The position numbers were made by a program, and so were the translations under genes. Positions 50,401-62,400 of a DNA stretch of 64,000 nt are shown here, piece after piece. Source of the stretch: Maniola hyperantus (lineage: Eukaryota > Arthropoda > Insecta > Lepidoptera > Nymphalidae). Where the stretch lies: positions 5,766,001 through 5,830,000 of the forward strand of contig NC_048536.1 in assembly GCF_902806685.2 (NCBI RefSeq). Reading direction: 5' to 3'. Numbering within the stretch: the first letter of the stretch is position 1; the number at the start of each line of letters is the position of its first letter. Below the pieces are notes generated by a model, which saw only the letters and a program-made list of their open reading frames with translations, did no database searches and was not told the DNA's origin.

Positions 50401-53400
50401 CTGAGTGACATGGCTATAAAAAATTTGAAAATGTTCAATGTGGCACCATTTACGAACTTAAATATTTTACTTTTTAGTTTGATTTTGATAAAGCAGTGGT
50501 CAGTGGTGTGTTATAGTTTTTTTTATTTACGACTTGTTATCGAAAATCCTCGAATATTTTAATTCGATTTCCCAGGTAGCGACGTCGCCAAGTGGCGCAA
50601 TGAAACGCATGTCCTCAGACGAGAGCGGTAATGAATCTCGCAAAGCGCTCAACACGGGCTGGGCGAGCCCGCAGGCGAGCGTGTCGCGCTTAGAACCCGA
50701 CGCGGCCAAACCGCTCGAAAGGCAACATGTCGATGTTGTCGTTAACTTGCTCCTAAGGCTCGCGTGTCAGGTTGGTGTTTATTCGTATTAGCATTTTTTA
50801 AATATTCTCTATACTGATATGTATTATAAATGTGAAAATGTCTGTCTCACTACTAACGTTTCACGGCCCATCCGTTTAACCAATTTTGACGAAATTATGT
50901 AAGTACAAAGATAATTTGAGCATTTTTTGATCTGAATAATCAAAGAATTCCCACTGAATTTTTAAAAACATTTGTTACATTTTAGACCGCAATGCTGACG
51001 CAAACGGAATCGCACTGTATTGCGTCTTAATAAAAGTCGCTATTTATGTGAACGTCTTTGTGAAGTGCCTTCTGTATGTAAAAGGTACTATTAAAATACA
51101 TTCCACAGGTGAACGAGGGTAGTGTAGCGGGCGCCGGAGCGGCCACAACGGCGGCGGGAGGCGGAGGCGGTGCGGGGGGATCGCCAGGCGAACAGTTGTC
51201 AAGGCGCTGCGTACTATTGTTACGTGCTGCGTTAAAACCTGATGTGTGGCCGCACCTTTGCGAACCCAAACTCGCCTGGTTAGACAAGGTAAAGTTAACA
51301 GTTTACAGGTTAAAAATAGTGGTATAGACGAGTCAGCTGCGCCAGAATTTCTGATCACGTTGGCACCGATCTTGACGTTTTGCACAACAATTGTTTACCT
51401 GAGTTTTGGTGATTTTCGCCGCCTATAAATATTTGCAGCACCATAGAAACCGCTAATGCGTTTGCGGCTTTTCAGGAATATGTTGATCTGCCCTTGTATA
51501 ACTGGCGTTATTCAAGGGTAGAGCGTTGGGTTGAAATCTAGTGGGAACACTGCCGACGAAATTCGTTCCACAATTTGGATGTGTGTGGAAAAAAGTCTGG
51601 CACAACGGGTGGTCGATGTACATCAGGCAATCATGTGATGAGAGTGAAATTGCTATAAAGGATTGTATTTTGAAAGTAATAAGTTCCTTTATGGCCTAGG
51701 TGTTCTCAACGGCGGATACGAACGCGGCTGCGTGCGCAAATGCGTGCACTGCACTAGAGTTGCTCGTGTTTCTACTGGGCGTTTTGAGACGGGATCAAAT
51801 CCTCGCGGCGCTGAAACCTCTGCAGCGAGGTCTAGCGGCCTGCGTCGCTTCAACTAACGCGAAGATAGTACGACTCACGCATAACCTGCTGGCGAAGCTA
51901 ACGGCATTGTTTCCTACTGAGCCTTCGGGAGCGGCACAAGCATCGAAAGTGAGTTGTAGTTTATTTTTGTCAAATGTTTTGTAATATATTTTGAAATTAT
52001 TTGACGGTTGGATACGAATTAATAACTTGAAAACTTTCGCAGTCTTTATCTTCTAGTGATATAGGCAGAATATTTACGCTATGACATGTTGTACGATTTT
52101 TTAGAACGTCTTTGAGAGCTTAATGTTTTGCAGTGGTAATGTTAATTCGGATCGATTAAGGTACAATTCATAGGTAATTTTGTTTATAAATTCAACTTTC
52201 GTTCAACTCGTGAGTTATCTGACTGTTCTGCGTGACTGCTCATTAGACTTGAAGTGTCATTAAAGGCGCAGTACAGTAGCCAAAGCAAGCTGCACGTAGA
52301 TTTAGTACAGTAACCGTCAAAATTTTTTGACGGCACAGTTCTGTGCCCATAATATGTTGTATGGTTTATCCCTTTATATACGAGTCGGAAAACGTTCTGA
52401 AGGTTTCAAAAAAACTTTTCTTTTTTTAGTACGAAGAACTTGAAACTCTATACGCGTGCGTGAGTAAATATGCCTTCGAAGGGCTGGCTACGTACGAGAA
52501 ATCAGCTGGTGGAGCGGGTGCGACCAGTGGCGCCAGTGCCTTATTAGGGCCTTTAATGATGTTGAAAGCCTGTTGCGCATCCAGCGCTGGCTATGTGGAC
52601 CGATTGCTGCTGCCTTTGATGAGGGTGCTGCAACGTATGGCGAGGGATCACGTCGCGCCCAACCCTGATGCGGCCACTTCGGATTTGTTGGTGAGTTTAT
52701 TTACTTATTTTCATCAGTCTTAATGGTAAAAGTATCCATAGAAAATTGCACAGTGAATTTGTTGGTGAGATTTTAGCTATGGTTGTTTATTTTCAAAGAC
52801 GTAATACGAAAAAAAAATAGGTTGACGAGAAATAATGTGTTTACAGGGGTAATGTACAACTGTCATTTATAATTCCATTCTAGTTTATATGGGTTGAATT
52901 ACGTAGGCAAAGTCAATACCTACCATTTAACGTCAATGTACAGTTACTATATTTCTGGTTTCCGATACTAAATTATTTAACCTTTATAAATATTTTATTG
53001 CAGATATTAGCATTGGATCTGCTGAAAGCAAGAGTTTCTGTAATGCCAGTTGAAACAAGGAAAACGTTTATCGGAACGATACTCGTTGGACTTATTGAAA
53101 AGACTAATGATGCAAAGGTATGAACATACACATTAGAGCTAGCGCGCACCACGGTAAATTACCGTACGTTTTCTTCCCCGCAAAATCTGTGAACTATAGA
53201 ACTACATAGAAGTGCGCGCATTGCGGGCTTTTTTCCATTGAATTTCACACCGGATTTTGATACATTTAAATTCAAATATACGGATATTAAAACGCACCGT
53301 AACTCACCGCAGCGTGGTGCGCGCTAGCTCTTAAGGTTTTCTATCATCTAGTTTCAGAAATGCTATTTAATTATTGTTGTTTAAGTTAGCGAATCTGTCA

Positions 53401-56400
53401 ACTGATTTTATTGGTGATTGATTCACACCACATTGATTTTATTGGAAAAAAAACTAGCAACTTATTCAAACTCTACTTCTAAACTCGGTAATTCCTGCTA
53501 TAATGATTTCTTGTTAAAAGTAACTGCTATTTTGGTTATCAGTCAATTTAAATAATGTTTTGAAAACTATTGCGAAAGTATTACTTTGACAAATTATCAT
53601 CAACAATCCATCGCCGGCTCACTACTGAAATCGGAGCTGAGTCTCCTCCACCACGCTGGCCAAGTGCGGATTGGCAGATTTCACACATCTATGAGTACAT
53701 TATCGAGAAGTCTCAGGTGTGTACTTTTCCTCACGATTTTTTCCGTTTTCCTTCACCGTTAAAGCAAGTGATATTTAAAAAAAACTCGCATAACTCCGAA
53801 TAGTTAGAGGTGCCCACGCTCGAATCCTAACCTTTCGAATAGGAAGCGGAGGCTCATCTCTTTACCACTAGGTTATCACCGTTAAAACTATAAAACTTAC
53901 AAATATAAAATGATCTAATCTATGTGTATTAGGTAATGAAAGCAATAACCCGCATGGTAGAAGAGTGGGTGAAATGGAAGGGAATAGCTGCCGGGGCGGC
54001 GCCCTCGCTGCGGGAAAAATCCATTCTACTTGTAAAGCTTATGCAGTATGTGGAAAAACGGTTCCCCGACGATTTGGAGTTGAACGCACATTTCCTAGAC
54101 CTTATCAATTACGTGTACAGGTAACGTAGTAATACTTTTAGGTTTTCGATATTAGTTCTTGGTGCTTCCAGACTATTTATCACTAGATGATACCGGCTAC
54201 TACGTCCTCGTGGATTTAGGTTCTTAAAAATCCTATGTGAACTCTTTGATTTTCTGGGATAAAAGGTAACCTAGGCCCCTCTCCGAATGTAAAATATGTA
54301 TGTACTAATTAATTTTCCTCAAAATCGGTTCAACGGCTGGGTCGTGAAAGGGTCACAGACAGACAGATACACTTTCATTTTTATAATATTAGTATGGATA
54401 GTATGCGTTTAAAAAAATACAATTAAACTTAAAACGATACCTTTATAATATTTACATTTACCTGTGGCCACATTAAACAATTTTGCATGATGATTAAATA
54501 AAATCAATATTATTCCAGAGATGAGCATTTAAAAATGACAGAACTATCAATGAAACTGGAACCAGCATTCTTAGCGGGTTTACGATGCCCGCAACCGCAC
54601 ATTCGCGCGAAGTTCTTCGAGGTGTACGACGGCAGCGTGCGACGCCGCGTGTTCGATCGTCTCCTATACATCATTTGTTCGCAGAACTGGGAACATATCG
54701 GACAGCACTTCTGGATCAAGCAGTGTCTCGAACTATTGCTTGTTACTTGTGTTTCGAGTGAGTGTTGTTTTTGTTGAATGATTTTCTATCTATCTTTCAG
54801 CTTTTATCCTCTTCTATCATTTTACAGAATTTGTAAGTTTTTAATTTTCTTACTTGTATATCTTTTAAACGAGGTCAGAAAAATCAATTTTTGCGCAAGA
54901 ACTAATAATCTAGGCAACTGCTAAATTAGTTGTAGATCATGTGACTAATAAGCAATAATGACCAATAACTAAGCAACAGAAAACTTTAGTGCTTTTGCAA
55001 ACGTTTGAATAAGAACTTCATATTCTATATTTTAATGTAGAAACGGGTTAAAATACATCAATCATTAAACCACGAAATAAGTTTAAAATCATTAACTTCA
55101 TATTCTGTTTTTAGGCACGCAAATTCGATTGTCGAATACCAAATACCTGCTTCCGAACATAGCAGCGGTGATTAACTGGGCCGACAGTGAGGAGAGGAAG
55201 TCTTTTGTAATATTTAGTACTGTGAAGGAGGAATCCGCGGACGGGTTCAGTGATTCTCTTGACCCAGACAAAGAGGATGTATTGGATATGGATCTGGACT
55301 CCAGTTCTAATCAGAAGGATGATTTGACCAAAAATGTGCCCAACAGGTAAAGAATAAATAAAAAAATGTGAAATCCAGTAACAATTTTGGCCTTCCTCAT
55401 ATGGAAAAATTAAAATATCTGCTTATATAAAACTATATTTTGACAAGTTAAGTTTCTGTGATGAATGAACAGTGAACAGTGTTGTACCACTACCACTTTT
55501 ATAAGTTACGTCGATGTATCTGCGCAGAAATCTTATTTTTGAATGGCGCGAAAGTATTTCAGCCAATTATAACGCGCGTCCGTTTGGTTGTTGCCTACGC
55601 GCCATGGTACGTGCGAATTATGAGCGAGATAGCACGAGTCTCTGTTGTTCTTGTGTTTGAAATCTTAATGTCAAGCAATAAGGTCTATATTTCATTGGTG
55701 TATATGAGGTTTTTGTCGGCGTTAAATTGCGCATTTCTGCGCAAATGAATTTTGCCGATGGGAATTAGTTATGTACATGAAGTTGAAATGAATACTTTGA
55801 TTTTGTGAAGGATTCCATACATGATTCGTGTGAGGTCAAAGATGCAGAAAGAGACAGCCCTGGCACAAACTACGGTCTATTTGGGCTGCAAATTGCAAAC
55901 ACCAGTCTCGGTTTTTATCTAGTGCTTTGGTCTAAAAGTGTGGTGTAAAATGTTCACTGTTCATTAAGTCGAAATTAAAAAAAAAACATTGCAATGTACG
56001 TGCCAAATTAGTAGGTTGTCCTTTTGGGTTTTAATTATAGGTTTTTTTTCAGACAACGAGCCCTAAATCAAATAGTAGCAAAGCAGTCGGAGTTCCTAGA
56101 GCTAGCGCGGCGCGTGCGCACGGAGCAGTTGGTGACCGCGGCCGCGCAGCTCGCGCACATGGACGACGCGCTGGCGCACCACACCTGGCTGCGGCTCTTC
56201 CCCGCGCTGTGGGCCGCGCTTGATGAGCGACAACTTACTGTGAGTTACAATTATTTCAGTATCATACTTTTGGCTCAGCATACATTTAGAATTATTAATA
56301 CTTTCATTGTAAAAAAACTTAGCAGCATTCTCCGACACATGATAATTTTTTTACGCACCGTTTTTAGGATTCCTTACCTGGAGGGGGCCACCCGAACCTT

Positions 56401-59400
56401 ATTACTAAACCTCCGTCCGTCCGTCTGTCAGCGGGCTGTATCTCGTAAACCGTAATAGGTAGATAGTTGAAATTTTCACAGGATGTGTATTTATATTGCC
56501 GCTATAACAACTTATAATCAAAATATCATAATGGCCGTCTTAAAAATTAAAACAAAAAAAATTGTTATTTCGTGTACGATGGCACGGAATCCCTCGTTTG
56601 CGAGTCCGACTCGCACTTGACCGGTTTTTTTCATTTTTGGAACTTATGGTGAAATGCTTCAGGATTAATTTACAAGCATACAGCGCAAATAAATAATTGT
56701 TTAGAAAATGGTGTCTCTTGCAAATGCTGTTGAGCGAGGGATGAATAGAAACAATAAGTATTTTCTTCAACACGAAAATTTAAAACTTAATGTACCTACC
56801 AATATTATTAACCAATATCTTATATTTTTATTTAAATATTGTTTTCTTTTCAGACAATAATGAATGAGATAGTACCTTTCATTATATCCGGAGTGCATGT
56901 TATTCAGCGCGACCAGCCCCTCAGTGCGCTCAACACATTCATTGAAGCTCTCGCTCGATGCAACCCACCCGTTTCAATTAAACCGTAAGTTAATTGTACC
57001 CTGTTTTCGTACCATATTTTGTTTGCAATCATTTTAACTGTTTACCCAGATTCGCAATAAAGGTATTTGTATTTGTATTTGCAATATAATGTATTTAAGT
57101 TATTCTAATAAAATTTAAAAAATACCATGGGAACGCTTTGACTTTTGGGGATAAAAGTAGATAAAGTATGTTCGTCCCCGGGATGTAAGCTAACTCTGTA
57201 CCAAATTTCATCAAAATCGATAAAACTGTAAGGTAAGTATTAGTAAGGATTTGGTGATTTGGCCCAGAAATTGACAAAGGTAACTTTTTATCCCGGAAAA
57301 GCAAAGAGTTCCCATAGGATTAAAAAAAACTTAAATTCACGCCAAGTCATCATCGACAAGGGGCATCATCTAGTTTTATATTAATTAAATATGCCACATT
57401 GGTGAAAAGAACTCGCATATAAAATCTGACAGTAAAAGGATTACTTCGACTTTAGTTTGTTTACTGCAGAATCAAAAAAAAAGTGTTTCAATATTGCATT
57501 GTAAAACTTATCTTATTCATCAATTATCTAAATATATAAAAGGAAAAGGTGACTGACTGACTGATCTATCAACGCACAGCTCAAACTACTGGACGGACGC
57601 TGAAACTTGGCATGCAGATAGCTATTATAACATAGGCATCCGCTAAGAAAGGATTTTTAAAAATTCAACCCCTAAGGGGGTAAAATAGGGGTTTGAAATT
57701 TGTGTAGTTAGTTAAGCATAAAATATAAATTCTATATATAAGTCTTAAAGTATAAATCGCCTAAATAACAAATTACGCCTAATCGTGGTTGAGCTAACGT
57801 TTTCGCGGACACTGACTGCCGTAGGCTCATCTTGTAATTTTCATCAAAGAGCTTACTTAATATGTAGTTTTTGCGTGACATTTTTGCAGACCTATGATGA
57901 AATACCTTGGGAAGACACACAATCTGTGGCACCGAATGACTCTCAACTTGGAACAGATGGCTATCGATCAGGCGAGCGGTCGGACAAACCGGGAAGCTCT
58001 TGAGATATACGACTACGATGTAGAAACCACTCCACCCACGGTAAGTCCCTTCTTTTCACCGGCCACTGGTGCACGGCACGGCAAGAGATTTTCATGCTGA
58101 AGTAGAAGGGTGGGGGAGTGGGGTTTGTCCCCGCGCAACCCCGACGTAGTTGCCGTCAGTATGCGCTTCATAACAAAGATCCGGCAAACGGAAACCGGCA
58201 AACATGTGTTGCAGATAAAACGAAAGCCATGAAGTGTCCTGAATCTTAAAAACTCGGTCTCACTTCTTTAGCCGATTTTAAGATGGGTAAAAACGTCAAA
58301 GTTGCGTCACCGAGCTGCTTTTAGGGGAGTGTCAAGAATGCTTTTGGTAGTCTGAGTACTTTTTAACAGCTCCAAATTTTTTTTTATAGTTCAGTTCTGT
58401 CGGCAGTTCCCACTGACTGTCATTTTTTTCGTGGAAAATCGAGTAAACTTGGATTTAATTGCAGGAGATACTAGACTCTTTGAGTGACATGTATGAATTA
58501 CTGCAAGAGGAAGACATGTGGTCCGGTCTATGGCAGAAACACGCGCGGTATCGAGAGACGAATGTTGCTATCGCGTATGAACAGCAAGGCTTCTTCGAGC
58601 AAGCCCAGGTATGAGATCAGTTTCTAGCTTATCAGTTTTAGTGCATAATTGCTCAAAATTACATGGTGTGCCATAAAAATCTTCACATAGCATAATTTTA
58701 CTCCAAATCTAAAATAAATCTATAATGGATTTACATGATGATTTAAAAGCATTTGTATAAGTTTTTTTACTAAAAATATTTCTGATTCAAACAATCATTT
58801 ATTTGAACAATGAATCAGTTGGTTTCACTCAAAATGAAAGAAGATCTGATGATCTTGGAAGATGAAGGACCAAGATCCCAAGGTAAACAGTAAATCACTT
58901 ACAAGCAGTTTACTTCATAAACTCATCGAAATTTAGTTTTTTAAGTCGTATAAGTATAAATAAAGAAATGATAAAAAAATCAAGCCTATTTTTTATTATT
59001 CAGGCTGCGTACGACGTCGCTATGGCCAAACTAAAACAAGAATACTCAGCAAACCCGTCGTCTTATAATATGCACAAGGAATGTACTCTGTGGACCCAAC
59101 ATTGGATCAAATGCGCCAAGGAGCTAAATCAATGGGATTCATTATTGGAACTCGGCTTGACTAGGAATGTTCGAGACCCGTTTTTGATCCTCGAAAGTTC
59201 ATGGAGGAATCCGAATTGGCCAACTATGAAGGATGCGCTCGCTGAAGTGGAGTATAACTGCCCAAAGGAATTAGGTAAGTTTATTTAGTTAATATGAAAA
59301 TGGTATTCCCAAAGTGTGTATAATATTCTGTCAGTCTTTTTTTTCGTTGATCATATTCATGTGCCCTTGGAGCTAAAACTTGCGACTGCTGAAGAATGCT

Positions 59401-62400
59401 CTGACTAGACGTCGTGTGCTTTGAGAGAAGACGCAAAACTTGGTTGCGCAGAAGCGGGTGAAGCAGGATATGTCAGAATGCGAACCCCATCAAGAGTTAA
59501 CGCAACTGAGAGAGGCCTAGGCGTTTTTAAACATTAGACTGCAGTGCTGTGCAAGCTGAATCACACTTTATTGCGTCGGAACAAGAGTTGTAACTATTAA
59601 GTTAAACTTGTGCCTGGAAGGTACAATTAGGTACTTTACTATATTCTGTCTGTGCTATGAGAAACTGCAGGTAATGCTTGAGGCATGTTGCCAGCGTGGC
59701 TCGTGAACCTGTACCGCGGGTACCTGTGCATTTGCGCGGGCGGAGAGCAGCAGCTGAGCGGCGTGGAGCGCCACGCGGAGGCCGCGGCGGCGCAGTGCCT
59801 GCGCGAGTGGCGCCGCCTGCCGCGCCTCGTGTCGCACGCGCATCTGCCGCTGCTGCGCGCGGCGCAGCAACTGATGGAGCTCAGCGAGGCCGCGCAGATA
59901 CATACCGTATGTACATTCTACTGAATATCGTCGCTAGGGGATTGTTTGATACAGCTAGGATAGAAAAGGCAGTACCTGTGCAAAGCGGCGCTGCCTGTCT
60001 CGCCTTATATCGCATGCGTTTGCACGTACACAGCGCAACAACTCATCGGGCTTAGTGACGCCGCGCAAATACAAAATGTATGTCCAAAAATAACCAAGTC
60101 ATTCCCTTTACTTATAGTGATTTAAAATATTTAGCATTTAGAACATACTGAAAATAGACATTAGAGACTGCTGAGGAGGAACGATAAAAAGGCTCGATCA
60201 TCTTGAGGAACTAGAAATTTGTTGCTTATTAAACTCTATAACAGCATTTCAACCGGTCACTATTACACAATCTTACCTTGAAGCAATCATAAACCTAATC
60301 TAACTTATTTTGTATCGTTAGGGACTCCTTCATAGTCGACCGACGTCGCTACACGACATGAAGGCCATAGTGAAGACGTGGCGCAACCGACTGCCCGTAG
60401 TGGCCGATCCTCTGTCCCACTGGGGCGCCATCTTCACTTGGCGCCAGCATCACTATCAGTTCATCGCATCGCACTATGATTCTCAGACCGACCACGCGTC
60501 CAACCACAGTATGCTTGGCGTGCACGCCAGTGCGCAGGTATGGCCTTACCAAAAGATTTCCTTATAGCTCGATGTCATCCTATTGATGTCCAAAACGACC
60601 ACTTAGAATAGTATTACCAACAACAAGTGATACAAAAAATTTGATTTTCTCTACTAAATAATTTATGATTTGTCCAACAATCTATTTATCGTATTATTAT
60701 TATTTAGAGATCGGACAAGCTTCAGAATATGTATACTTCGACCCTTATGGAATCTTTGGTGGTCATAATAATTTTAGGAACTCTTGGTTAGAAGCAGACC
60801 GATGCACGATGGTGGAAGATAATCATGTCTCGCACAATACTACAGCGCTATGACAAATAATACGTTCCATTCTTTCCTTTTATACATTTTATCATAAATT
60901 AAGAAACATTTAGGGTAAGCATGCGCTGCGGAATTTCACCGCGCGATTTTTTTCCGTGAGTATGGAGCCGCACACACTCGTCAAAAATATGCGCGAACGG
61001 CTTTATACAATTTCAATGTCACAGAATTCGATGGATAAAATCGCTCAGTGGAAAGTCTCAATACGGATTTACCCTTAGGGATAGCCTGCATTTTAAAATT
61101 GTTTTTTTTCAGGCAATAATACATTTTGCTAAGATAGCAAGAAAACATAACTTATCCGGTGTGTGCCTGGACTCTTTACACAGAATTTACACAATACCCA
61201 GCGTCCCCATAGTAGACTGTTTCCAAAAAATAAGACAACAGGTCAAATGTCACATCCAGATGTCATGGACAGAGGGAAAAGACGAATTGCAAGAAGGGTT
61301 GGATATGATAGAATCGACCAATTTCAAGTACTTTACAAAAGAGATGACAGCGGAATTCTACGCTTTCAAAGGGTTGCTTTTGGCCCAGTTGGGAAGATCT
61401 GAAGATGCGAATAAGGCGTTCGCTGCGGCAGTACAATTACATGATACTTTGGTCAAAGCCTGGGCGTTATGGGGTGATTATTTGGAGAAAATCTTTATAA
61501 GGGACCCGCGGCAAACGCAAGTAGGAGTGTCTGCTATGACGTGCTTCCTCCACGCTTGTAGGCATCAGAATGAATCGAAGTCCAGGAAATATTGCGCCAA
61601 GGTAAAGTATTGCAGTCTCTTATTACAATTTATTCTTTAGTTTTCTCTACGAATTGCGATTATTGATGGTACGGTACATTAATCAACCATCTATATAAAG
61701 GGCAACCGATGTTTGATTGAGGTGCGAATTGAGAGTAACTCAAATCTTTTTCGGATAAGCACCGCGAATGCTACTTCCGTCCATATTTAAAATGGCCACC
61801 AAACAGAATTGCTGTTTTGAGGTAGCTATTTTTATCGAGTTGTTAGTGCTATGGGTTAAAAGTTCGATTTTGCTTTAATTTAGTTCCGAGCTGTCAAGGG
61901 CAGTAGCGAACTACCCTCTTTCTTGTTCTTTTCGCTGGAACTTTACGAGCTGTCCGGCAAAATACACTCACAACGTCACTATTAACTTGGTTTTCATAGT
62001 GATTATTCTATTTTTCTCTCTTAATTAACTCTTATTTAACTCTTCGATTGCTTAAACTAGGTTCTCTGGATGCTGAGTTTCGACGACGAGAAGAATAGCC
62101 TCTCCGAGGCTCTGGACAAGTACTCGGTGGGCGTGCCACCCGTGCAGTGGCTGCCGTGGATACCGCAGCTGCTGGCCTGCCTCGTGCAGTACGACGGCAA
62201 CGTCATACTGAACCTCTTGAGTCATGTGAGTGAAGCTCCTTACGGATTTACTCCATTTTTGACAATCGACTCGTGTGGTCAAACATAATCGAATATATAT
62301 GTATAAGTCCCGCACATTGCTATTGCGCTGGATCTATGTCTCATTAACATCGAAATGACGTCATTTTGACGTCAGCCGAAATATAAATATATCATCAGCT

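Noticed and set aside
51461..51660. Possible small TRRAP exon between exons 23 and 24
   Set aside because: Exon 23 (WLDK) joins exon 24 (VFSTADT) in phase at about the expected length, and this segment has stops in the needed frame.
59655..60055. Long overlapping frames on both strands across TRRAP exon 35
   Set aside because: GC-rich exon shadows; only the frame reading AWLVNLYRGYL fits the family.
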